A stretch of 64,000 nt of DNA from Entoloma clypeatum. Lineage: Eukaryota; Basidiomycota; Agaricomycetes; Agaricales; Entolomataceae. The DNA is taken from positions 4,526,001 through 4,590,000 of the forward strand of contig OY751486.1 of assembly GCA_963565915.1 (NCBI GenBank). Direction: 5' to 3'. Below are positions 32,752-42,193 of this stretch, piece by piece. Every line of letters begins with the position of its first letter. Positions within the stretch are counted from its first letter, which is position 1. A model generated the notes under the pieces. That model was not told the DNA's origin and did not search any database. It saw only the letters and a program-made list of their open reading frames with translations. The translations under genes and the position numbers were made by a program.

Positions 32752-34415
32752 CTTATGCCTCCCCTTGCTTCTTCATCAACAAGAAGGATGGTTCCAAACG
32801 ATTGGTACAAGATACCGCATGGTCAATAAATTTACGGTCAAAGACAAGTTCCCACTCCCACAAATATCCGATCTCTTGGATGTGTTGAAAGATGCAGTCT
32901 ACTTCAATAAGATGGACATCATGTGGGGCTACAACAACATCCAGATTAAGGAGGGCGATGAATGGAAAGCTGCCTTCCTCACCAGTTGAGGATTGTTTGA
33001 ACCATTGGTCATGTTTTTTGGTCTTTGCAACTCCCTGGGAACGTTCTCTCGGATGATGGCTAGTCTATTCCGGGACCAGATCTGCCGATGTATCTGTGTG
33101 ATCTACATGGATGACATTGTGGTTATTGGTAAAACCAAGGAAGATGTCACATAGCGTTTTTCTCAACATCGGACGAGTTGGAGCGGAGTAGCAGAGGAGC
33201 GGATGCGATAAGTGCGACGTTGGCAGAAAGGACCTGGCTTCAACTTGTGCATTGCGCCCCACTCTTTGACGTGGTCCTCAATTTCAGATTGGCGGATGTC
33301 GGATGAGCGGATGAGCGGATGAGCGGAGGTTGTTATGATCGCTCTTATCTTAACCTATTATCTAATCTCATTTTTATCTTATCTCTTTATCTTATCTCAT
33401 CTTATCCTATCTCTTGATCTTATCCTATCTTATCTGAAACCTTTATCTTATCCTACCTCATGTTAGACACATGTTATTCTAGAACAGTCTTATTTACTGT
33501 GCACCTCATTGATGCCTCATGGTATTTACATATATAAGTAGCCTACTTTCCTTTGTATTCTGTAGCTTGTTCTCTTGAGATCCCATGTGGGTCAATAGTC
33601 AGCATCGCTCCTTTGTCTTGATGGCATCGTATCACCTCTCCTTGCGTGTTTTATGTTCAGGCCTGTGGATGTAGTCATCAGACTCACATGTCGCCTCAAC
33701 AGAGGACAGAGAAAATGCTCAAAAGCAAGTAGAGATGGATGTGAATGAGGTGTAACGTATGATATTTGAACTGAGGTTCTATGACAGGTTGGTACACTAT
33801 TTATAGTAGACTAGAATGATCAGCATTACTATAAGTGATGTGCAGATATCGGAGTTGACCATCGGAACATTCGGAGTACCGAGAGTAGCAAATGAAAAGT
33901 GAACAACATATGTCTACTTGTAAGTATGGTTGAGATGTTACGTAGTAGAAGTATAATCAAATATAAATAGAATGTTGTTGGAGCGGATGTCGGAGCGGAT
34001 GAATCATCGGAGTCGTCGGATAAGTCAGATGTGAATCATATGGTTATGACAGAAGAACTCGCTCAAAACACCAAAAAAATTCTACAGATCCTATCGGACA
34101 ATGATTTGTTGCTAAAGGAGAAGAAGTGTTTATGGGAAGTAACGAAATGTCCTATATTGGGATATGTTGTTGGTGAGGGACGTGTCGAAATGGAAACTGA
34201 GAAGGTGGATACGATCCGAAACTGGCGAGCACCCACATCAAAAAAAGAAGTTCAGAGGTTTCTTGGATTTGCTAACTTCTATCGACATTTTATTGAAGGG
34301 TACTCAAACATTGCGAAACCTCTCACCGCACTCACAGGCGGTACAGCATTTACTTGGGGACCAACAGAGCAGCAAGCCTTTGAAGGTCTCATATGGGCAA
34401 TTACATCGGCACCAG
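32752..34415 (+). pseudogene. Host-element RT region, split by solo LTR
   Basis: RT resumes at 32752 after A2 and runs to 33144, then from 34057 to about 34415. A one-base loss near 32815 and a TGA near 32989 break it. The part after the solo LTR carries the palm/connection region (KKCLWEVTKCPILGYV, FLGFANFYRHFIEGY). It ends at the DIRS-like segment. Confidence 0.82.
33145..34051 (+). repeat. Solo LTR, 907 bp, target duplication GAAGA
   Basis: The sequence begins TGTCACATAGCG and ends GGTTATGACA. GAAGA lies on both sides (33140-33144 and 34052-34056), and removing it restores the RT frame as in A1. CATATATAAG near 33528 is a likely TATA box, and CTTATCT repeats and GAGCGGATG repeats are prominent. 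No full-length relative lies in the window. Confidence 0.9.
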
Positions 34416-34998
34416 TCTATGTTAGAGTATGTTCATGCCAAGATGTATATAAAATATTTCGTGTCTAAAGTTACGAGAATATTTAAGATGCGAGGAGAGA
34501 GTAAGGCATAGGAGAGAATGGGTGACACCCCGAAGGGGTCCGACAAATCAAGATACTAGGGGGACGAGGTGAGCAGCGCGGGAGGGTGGCAAAGACACCG
34601 TGCGTGTACCGAGTCCTGCAGAGGTGTCGCAGATTCTTGATCGTCCAGAGAGGGAATCTGAAAAGAGGGAGTGGAGGGTGGGATAAAAGCACGCTATAAG
34701 GAGCCCTAGGGCTCAGCACTCAGCGGCCGTCGCGTGTATGCAGCGAGGAGTCAAGTTTCAGATGCTGCATTCACGTGACTCATCATAGACAAATCTCTAG
34801 CTTGCTCGGCGAGCCTCGCTTCGCTACGAGGGGCACTCTATGTTAGAGTATGTTCATGCCAAGATGTATATAAAATATTTCGTGTCTAAAGTTACGAGAA
34901 TATTTAAGATGCGAGGAGAGAGTAAGGCATAGGAGAGAATGGGTGACACCCCAAAGGGGTCCGACAAATCAAGATACTAGGGGGACGAGGTGAGCAGC
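34416..34998 (-). repeat. Split direct repeats at the DIRS 3' end
   Basis: A 162-bp unit (TCTATGTTAGAGTATG...GAGGTGAGCAGC) at 34416-34577 is repeated at 34837-34998 with very few differences. The 259 bp between them would be the copy of the missing 5' terminal repeat, giving the B1-A2-B2 layout of Ngaro-type elements. Confidence 0.75.
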
Positions 34999-35057
34999 TC
35001 CCCGAAACTGTAGGAACAGGGTGACGCATGAAGCTAGCCTTGTTCCCCTGTCATTAG

Positions 35058-36230
35058 TCATCCTGTAGCCTGCAACGCCTCTGGTACGACATGAGATGGG
35101 GAAGTGACAGTGAACCGAGTCAGTTCCCTTGCGACGTGGTCTACGTGTTGTAGATGAAGAGCAAGAATGTCGGCATGGCGTCTCAGATACTTGGAAAAGG
35201 CTTCGCTTTTCCAGCGTCCCTTGTGTTTGACTGCTTCGAATGTCGAACCTTGGAGGAGAAGCTCAAGGACTGAGCCGATGCGAATGCAATGCCCTTGGAT
35301 GGGGGCCCAGCCTAGCTCTTTGAGAATCATGTTTACCCTTTTGACGAAAGCATATTTGGTGAGCGCGACATGGCATCTACGTTTCTTGTGGTTAGATAGA
35401 TAAGAGAAAAGAGGGAGGTTTGGGGGAGGAAAGTTGATGTTGAAATGATTATTGAGAGCCGAAAGTGGATCAGCATCGTCCCCGTCTTGGGGAGACCAGA
35501 AAACATCTTTGCCTGTGGGTGTTGTCTTAGTCCAGGGGAGATGGAAGACATATTGCGGAATGTCATGACGGTCTGAAGTTCGAAATTCGGCTTGCGATCT
35601 TTTGACGTGAATGTTAGGATCAAATTTGTCCCGGTTCTTGACCGTGAATTCACCAAGTTGTGAGGAACACCAAAAGGTGGTGGTGAGACATGCAAAGACT
35701 GCGGCGTCAAGAGGATCGTTCAGGTCTAACTTGAGCTTGATGGCTCGAATGGTGCTGATAAGAAGTGGGTCTCGTTTGTTGCGCTTGGATTCTGGGGGCG
35801 CAAGTTTTGCGGCACCTCTCAAGATGGTCTGCATGGTGCTGCGATCGACGGTAAAAGGTAGGCCATGGATGATGTGCCATGCCCGCACACCCGATAAGTA
35901 GCTGCCGATTGTAGTCTCCGCGTAGTATCCTGCAAGGGTTGCTGCAAAGAGCTCGATGAGTTGGCGTGATGCTGGTGCTCTTTGAGGTTCGGGAATCTGT
36001 AGATGGTCGCAATAGAGGTGAAAGGCAGCCAGTCCAGTGCTATAACCTTCGATAGTTCCTGGGGCCCACGATGCTTTTAAAACATCCTCAAGTTTGTCGA
36101 TGAGAGCTTGGGGAGGGTCAAAGCCTGATTCCACATGCATGGCGCGAGAGGTGACAGGTCTCCAGACTAGGAGTCGAGTTTTTGCTGGGCAAGGGGGCCG
36201 TAGAGGAAGAGAGGCAGATGCAGCTGCAAG
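35058..36230 (-). pseudogene. DIRS tyrosine recombinase, box I Arg replaced by Gln
   Basis: Starting near 36230, it has an N-terminal core-binding part (WAPGTIEGYSTGLAAFHLYC) and a catalytic part ending at 35058. Visible catalytic residues are His and Arg in GHCIRIGS, a basic/His-Lys-Gly-Arg-Trp segment (KHKGRWKSEAF) and a Tyr in SKYLRRH. In box I, CSSQLGEF, a Gln (CAA) occupies the place of the expected Arg, explicable by one CpG transition from CGA. The frame is open, but catalysis is doubtful. The frame extends upstream to 36968 only as an overlap with RNase H. Confidence 0.75.
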
Positions 36231-36243
36231 GGGGGAAGGACTG

Positions 36244-38355
36244 TTAGGGGTGGGTGTGGATGTTCCGATTGTCGATAGGGCTCGTATCAGTTTCGGCGGC
36301 TGAAAGGCGTTCGAGGAGGTGAGCCTCATCACCGAGGATGACTTCTCTATAAGAAAGTCGGGTGCTCCAGTTGATCTGCTTGGGGTAGTTGCGGGTCGCT
36401 CGTTTGTCCATGCCGCTCGAAAGGAGAGTAGTGCGTCCGATGTTAGAGAGGAAGATGGCTGCTTCTGGTGGGATCGGGATGAGGGGAAGTATTCGGTGAA
36501 GTTCAGGGAAGATGCCCCAGGATGGTCCGTCGGCTGGATTCTGTTCAGATTCGACATAACGGGTGTGGAATCTGATGCCCAGCTCTTCCTCCAGTCTGTG
36601 GATGCGGCGAAAGACGGCGTTGATCGCCCGACTTCTGCTCCTGCCAACCCACCATCCCTCGACGACGCCAGTGTTGTCGCCATGAAGTAAGAACTGTTGG
36701 ATTTCCGGGTAAAGTCGTGTAACAGCAATGGCAAGAAGCTCGAAGCCAATGGCTTCAGCCCATCCGATATCACACTCGTTGCATTCCCAGCCCTGGACCA
36801 GAGTCCAAGCTCGCCATTGGTTCCCAATGGTGATGCCGACTCCTGTGGAGGAGCTGGCATCGGAAAAGGCTTTGACGTCGAGGATTTCAATTGGGCGAGG
36901 GATGGAACGAGAGGGGGGTAGCCCTGATAACCTGTCCGTCCACCATGAAAGGTCTGCAGGAACGGCACGAGGCGGGGTGCGTGGGAGAAAAGGGTTGTCC
37001 CTGAATAATGAAAACATTGTTTCCATGCCTGTCAAATAAGCGCGGCCTTGAGGCAGGACATTGGACGCGTGCATCAACTTGCCATATAATTTTTGTAACT
37101 CCTCAAGAGTGTGGGTCCGCTTTGCTAGCCAGTCGTGGAGAGCTGACTTGTATTTCTCGATCTTCCTCTCTGTGAGGGAAACTGTCTTCTCGATGAGGTT
37201 CCATTGAAAGCCTAAGAACTCGACCATGGTGTTGAAAGGTTGATCTTTTGATAGTTGCCAAGGTATACCCAGGACGTGTGAGATGTCATCAATGTCTTGG
37301 AGGGTGTATGCATGTTGCTGTGAAGATTCACGATCGGGGAAGTTCTTGATGGGGAAGTACATGTCCTCCTGCCATTCTTCGATGAATCCTGATGGCCACA
37401 TGTTGCCTTTGTACCAGATTCGGCCACCTTTCTGATGTTTGCCTCCATTGTCAGTGATCGATTGACAGCGGCTCCCACGAAACGTGTTGTAGCGTTCAAT
37501 TTCATGCCTTGGTAATCTGAAGAAAATATGGTCGTCAACCCACTTAGCAATGGGGCCAATACCCTTGGCCCTCATGATATCTGCACCTGCGTCTCCGACT
37601 GAGCCGTAAATTCCTGCTGATGAAGCAAGTCCAAAACAGCAAGCCGTGTCGACTGCAAACTGGTTTTCATTGGATAGACGTATCACAAGGGCCGGCCACT
37701 GGGTCGGGGTGATGGGGATGGTTCTGTAGGCTTCAGCTACATCACGGATGGCTGCTTCTGTGCCTGCAGGGAGAGACGCGATAATCGCGCAAATTGTGTT
37801 GAAGGTTCCCCAGGTGCAGGGAAAGGTCTCGGTATTGATCAGTTGGTTGACTGATGGTCGCGCAGGGTTGTTGTGTGGATGTGATAGGTTTTGGATAATG
37901 CGAAATTTGTTTGGCTGGGCAGGTTTTGGGATAATCGAGATGGGCGACGATTGAAACGGCCCGATCTCCATTTCGAGTTCGTCCTTCGTGAAGGGTCCAA
38001 TGTACCTTTGTTTTTCAAACTCAGCAGAAACCATTTCATTGAATAATTGTGTATGCGAGAGGATGGAGGCGTGGTTGGGTGGGGTGTAGGTACAAGTAAC
38101 TGGCTGTATACCTGCATTGAAGCCGTGAATTAGACTATGAGGTAAGTTAGGGTAACGAATGATTAGTTCAGTGTCTAGAAGTGCCCGATGCCATGCATCC
38201 GGATGGTAAGGGGTCAGGGCTCTACTTCTGTGATGAAGCAGGCTGCGCATCTGGGCATGCCTGGACTCCGTGGGAGATGTCTCCACAGCCTGCGCAGATG
38301 TGCTTTGAGGTGTGAGTGGTGCTGTTGCAACCGGTGGGACGTTGGAAGTTGACAC
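36244..38355 (-). CDS. DIRS reverse transcriptase-RNase H
   Basis: About 700 codons without stop. RT motifs include ISIIPKPAQPNKFRIIQNLS and the catalytic WVDDHIFFR. RNase H has FSDASSSTGVGI, LLHGDNTGVVEGWW and NPADGPSWG. It overlaps the end of ORF1 in another frame, and the first residues are probably not used. No methylase-like domain is seen. Confidence 0.85.
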   Translation of the reverse strand: MSTSNVPPVATAPLTPQSTSAQAVETSPTESRHAQMRSLLHHRSRALTPYHPDAWHRALLDTELIIRYPNLPHSLIHGFNAGIQPVTCTYTPPNHASILSHTQLFNEMVSAEFEKQRYIGPFTKDELEMEIGPFQSSPISIIPKPAQPNKFRIIQNLSHPHNNPARPSVNQLINTETFPCTWGTFNTICAIIASLPAGTEAAIRDVAEAYRTIPITPTQWPALVIRLSNENQFAVDTACCFGLASSAGIYGSVGDAGADIMRAKGIGPIAKWVDDHIFFRLPRHEIERYNTFRGSRCQSITDNGGKHQKGGRIWYKGNMWPSGFIEEWQEDMYFPIKNFPDRESSQQHAYTLQDIDDISHVLGIPWQLSKDQPFNTMVEFLGFQWNLIEKTVSLTERKIEKYKSALHDWLAKRTHTLEELQKLYGKLMHASNVLPQGRAYLTGMETMFSLFRDNPFLPRTPPRAVPADLSWWTDRLSGLPPSRSIPRPIEILDVKAFSDASSSTGVGITIGNQWRAWTLVQGWECNECDIGWAEAIGFELLAIAVTRLYPEIQQFLLHGDNTGVVEGWWVGRSRSRAINAVFRRIHRLEEELGIRFHTRYVESEQNPADGPSWGIFPELHRILPLIPIPPEAAIFLSNIGRTTLLSSGMDKRATRNYPKQINWSTRLSYREVILGDEAHLLERLSAAETDTSPIDNRNIHTHP

Positions 38356-39756
38356 ATAGAGCGAGTCGGCTGTCCTTGTGGATCAGCTGTCCGGCCGAGT
38401 TGCGGTAGCATTTCGGAACGTTACCATTCCATGTTAACTTCGCATTGCATTCTGCGAGGTTGTGCCTGTTTCTCCCTAGGCAGACAGAGCACGCTGCAAG
38501 AGAGGATTGAGGCGGTGAGGCTCTGCGAGGTTTGTGGCTTGCTTTCTTGTCTCAGGCTGGAGAGAGAGACCTGGAGCGCGCGCGACGAGGCGAGGGTGAA
38601 CGAAAGTTCCTGCCGCGACGCTGCTTGTGGGAGGATAGAGAATTTGATCGGTGGTGGGAAAGTTCATCTTGGGAGCGGCCCCGTCCTCTGGATGTCTTGT
38701 CAATGTTGTTATATGTTTGGAGGGATGTCATGGCTTCCTGAGGAGGAGAAAGGTGGGAAGGTAGGGAGAAGGGTGTGGTGATGGGATGTGGTAATCATGT
38801 AGGAATGATGATAAGGTGTTTGGAAATGAAATAGAGCGTGTCAATCGTGGGTCGTGTCTGCATGCGCAATTTTTTGGGATGGTGGATTTCCAAGTGGCGA
38901 GTTGGTAGGTTTATAGAGTGGGGTTGAGGCAAGGCAAGGGGAATGAAAGAGGTGAGGCGAGGCATCAAAATTGAGGCGAGGCAGGGGGAGGCAACGAGGA
39001 TGAAAGAGGCGAGGCGAGACATCAAAAATGATGTGAGGCGAGGCATCAAAATGATGTGAGGCGAGGCATCAAAATGATGTGAGGCGAGGCAGGGAGAGGC
39101 ATCGGGGATGAAAGAGGCGAGGCGAGGCGAGGCATCAAAGGTGTGGTGAGGCATAAAGGTGAGATGGGGTATCAAAAGTGAGGCAAGGCATTGAACGCGA
39201 GGCAAGTTAAGATATGATGAGGCGGGTTGGAGGAGGGAGAGGGGATGAGGGGGCCAATAAGGACAGGAGAGGCGAGGGAAGTGAGTGGAGGTAAGTTGAG
39301 AGGTGATGTGGTGTATAGATTGGATTGGTGGGGGAGAAGAACAAGATGTTAGCGACGTCGTTCATGGGGGGGGGGCTGCAGGGAGTCTTACCGTAGCTGC
39401 TGCTTGTTTTCGCAAAGCTATCTCAGAGCGGATGGAGGCGAAGCGAGCAGGTTGAAAAAGTCCAATGTTAAAGGCGATGCCGGAGGGGGACTTGAGGCTA
39501 TCAAACCATTCTTTGCGAATGAGGGCTTGGTATTCAACAACAGCCTCATCTGCATATGGACCTCCGCTCATGGTTCTGTGTAATTCTAACTGGACGAAGA
39601 AGTCGACCATAGCGCCGACATGGCGAGGTGTCCAGACTTTGGGTTGAGCTTTCATGGTACGAATGAAGATCTTGCTGGCGAATGTGATTTGGTCGCAGGT
39701 GAGGGTGGAATCAGGGAGAACGTTGCGTGAGGCTTTGAGCGCGGATGCGGAGCAGA
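38222..39756 (-). pseudogene. DIRS ORF1 (Gag-like), spliced, 5' truncated
   Basis: The remaining exon A (39756-39392; FIRTMKAQPKVWTPRHVGA) ends at GTAAGA. Exon B (38737-38222) begins after CTCCTCAG in the same phase, leaving a 654-bp intron. Exon B has an Arg/Ser-rich stretch, then CSVCLGRNRHNLAEC and later CAGCGDISHGVQAC, Cys/His motifs typical of fungal YR-element ORF1. A TGA at 38554-38552 interrupts the Arg/Ser stretch. The residues before exon A are lost with the 5' truncation. Confidence 0.7.
38930..39200. repeat. Minisatellite inside the DIRS ORF1 intron
   Basis: A unit near 23 bp (GAGGCGAGGCATCAAAATGA) repeats about ten times with variation. It lies wholly inside the predicted intron. 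Confidence 0.75.
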
Positions 39757-41300
39757 GCAGCAAGCTTTTAAAGGTCTCATACGGGCAATTACATCGGCAC
39801 CGGTCTTGGCATTACCAAAACCAGAGGGACAGTTCAGGGTTGAAACCGATGCATCGGGCTATGCCATTGGAGCAGTACTCTCTCAGAAGCAAGATGACAA
39901 ATGGCATCCCATTGCATTCTTGTCGCGGACCATGTCCACGGCCGAACAAAATTACGAGATATATGACAAGGAACTCCTGGCGGTCATGGAAGCACTGAAA
40001 GATTGGAGACACTATCTGCTTGAAGCCAGGGAAGGTTTTGAGATCTTGACCGATCACAAGAACCTGGAATATTTCCGTCGTCCTCAGGACCTAAATCAAC
40101 GATAGCGACGCTGGAAGATGAAGTTACAAGACTATGACTTCGAATTATGGCATGTGCCCGGCAAGACCAATGCGAAAGCGGACATCCTGTCACGCTTACC
40201 CTGGTATGAAGCGGAACTCGAACCACAAGACAGTGACCAAATGCTCAAGGAGGGATTATTCTTGAAGCGGTTGGAATCAGAAGATGTGGTACAAATGGAG
40301 ATGTTCATGGAGGAACAATTCTTTGAAGGGGGTGAAACATCTGATTCCATCAAAATCGGAAATGTTACAACCATCGAAAACCCATGGATCGCACGCATCA
40401 AGGCTTCGAACCGCATGGAGACAGAAGTAGTGCAGGGCCTAAAAAAGAATCCTCATTGGTATCAGCAGAAGAATGGGATCACCTATGCAGGAGAACGAGT
40501 CTATGTCCCGCCAGATCCACAATTACAACAAGAGTTGATATTCGAATCACACGATGCACTAGTGGCTGGACATCCAGGACAGTACCGAACGCATGAACTC
40601 CTCACTCGCACCTACTGGTGGCCTACCATCCTGCATGATGTGAAAAAGTATGTGAAAGGTTGCGACACTTGTCAACACAACAAGATCAACCGACAGAAGC
40701 GACCTGCTCCGCTACATCCCCATGCAGCACCAAATCACCCATGCAAAGACATAGGAATCGACGTCATGGGACCGATACCAGAATCTGATGGAAAAAATGC
40801 AATCCTGGTCATCACGGATAGACATTCGAAGATGCTTCACCTCATTCTGACAACTGTGGAATTATCGGCTGAAGGATTAGCCAAGATCTATTGGGATCAG
40901 ATATGGAAGCTTCATGGGATCCCCAAGAAGATCATCAGCGATAGGGGACCGCAGTTCGCCGCGAAGTTCATGGAGATACTCTGCCGCATGCTAGGGATCA
41001 AGAGGAATCTGTCCACCGCATACCACCCACAGACCGATGGACAGGCCGAGCGATCACATCAGGAAACGGAGGCGTTCTTACGGAACTTTGTCAACCATCT
41101 ACAGGATGATTGGGCTGAGTGGATCGCAATCGCAGAGTTCCAGTACAATGACAAAGAACATCAGGCGACAAAGCACACCCCATTCTACCTCAACTACGGT
41201 TTACATCCTTGGAAGGGAGAACTTGTGTTAGAAGATACCAATCCAGCTGCCAACAACTTCTTGAAGAGACTCAAACAGGCACGAGAAGAAGCCAATGCAG
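39757..41300 (+). pseudogene. Host-element RNase H and integrase segment
   Basis: The segment picks up host pol after the DIRS-like insertion: RNase H (VETDASGYAIG), integrase zinc finger (CDTCQHNKINRQ), DDE core (GIDVMGPIPESDG, SDRGPQF) and GPY/F start, ending at the A4 insertion. One TAG at 40103-40105 replaces a CAG. Its first 60 bp match A1 exactly and overlap the left piece, so gene conversion or repair from a sister copy is possible. Confidence 0.85.
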
Positions 41301-41670
41301 TGTTATGCGTAACAAACCGTTCCAAGGTTCGGGCAGAGTATGCAGGAAGATGGAAAGGCGAAGAGCAATGTGATTGCTAAATCTAAGGAATGTAGCTATG
41401 GTACATGAGGTTTATATAGTACTGACTATGAGCGGTAGCGAATGAGTCAGTAACTGCGGAAGGCAGTGCGCATGAGTAAGGCGACTGCGGAAGGCTATGC
41501 ACTAATGAGTAAGCTGACTGCGGAATGAGTCAGACAGCTGCGGAAAGCGAGTCAGCGCGGGAGCGAAGTATACTAAAGGAAATAAAGTATAATACGATAT
41601 GTGTAAGCGGGGGCCGATGAGTAAAAGTGAAAAGGTAAGCATATACGTCCGTAGTCGTTAGTCCGTAACA
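41301..41670 (-). repeat. A4 3' LTR, 370 bp
   Basis: On the plus strand it begins TGTTATGCGTAAC and ends GTCCGTAACA, followed by the complement of the polypurine tract (TGTTCCCCTCCTC). TGAGTCA motifs recur. Confidence 0.95.
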
Positions 41671-41707
41671 TGTTCCCCTCCTCAAGGTCTGTGTCCTCAC
41701 AGACTAC

Positions 41708-42076
41708 CTACTCCCATCCATCGTTGCCATTTGGATCGGCCCAGGCAGGGTCAACTCGGTTACCCCAATCCTTTATCAGTTCATCGTTTACCGCCGTGGC
41801 AAACTCTAAACCTCGAACGGCGAGGCGAAGGCGTCGGTTCTCGACAGCAAGGGTGTTGGTATAGTTTTTGAGGATGAGCTTCTCCTCAGCGGTGGGGGCG
41901 GTTGGTAAATCGGAGAGGGTATGAAGGCGGATATGCATCTGCCGGTGGAGGATGTCGGCGACGGAGGTTTCAAGCGCATGGATCTGGTCGCGCATGGAGA
42001 GCGCTTCGCCGATGAGGGTGGTGATGGTGGGGTTGATATCGGAAGCATCGGTGGAGGCAGCGGTGATGTTGGACAT
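41708..42076 (-). CDS. A4 ORF3, 122 aa, function unknown
   Basis: Starts 118 nt after the pol stop. The most diverged of the four copies, yet it keeps ALSMRDQIHALE, HRQMHIRLH, EEKLILKNYT, ENRRLRLAVRGLEF and NDELIKDW. Indels relative to the other copies are absent from the core, which indicates that the reading frame has been maintained. Confidence 0.78.
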   Translation of the reverse strand: MSNITAASTDASDINPTITTLIGEALSMRDQIHALETSVADILHRQMHIRLHTLSDLPTAPTAEEKLILKNYTNTLAVENRRLRLAVRGLEFATAVNDELIKDWGNRVDPAWADPNGNDGWE

Positions 42077-42193
42077 GGCAGAAATGATGTTTGAAAGGTA
42101 TAAGAAGAACGGCGTGTTGGGCGAGAAGAGTTGGAGTGGGGAACTCGATGTGACAGAAGTCGATGTGGAAAATGGTTCTCAAAGTTTGTTCTT

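Larger units (their letters stand above)
34416..39756 (-). mobile_element. DIRS/Ngaro-like tyrosine-recombinase retrotransposon, 5' truncated
   Basis: Minus-strand order is Gag-like ORF1 with Cys/His motifs, RT-RNase H, tyrosine recombinase, then split direct repeats. The 5' end is cut at 39756, where family-A sequence begins. About 55 bp of host pol (GCAGCAAGC...ACATCGGCACC) is present on both sides of the segment but with about four differences, so it is not a simple target duplication. Lack of a short duplication fits YR elements. Confidence 0.85.

Noticed and set aside
36231..36968. N-terminal extension of the DIRS recombinase ORF
   Set aside because: It overlaps the RNase H coding region in another frame, has no conserved motif and is a shadow.
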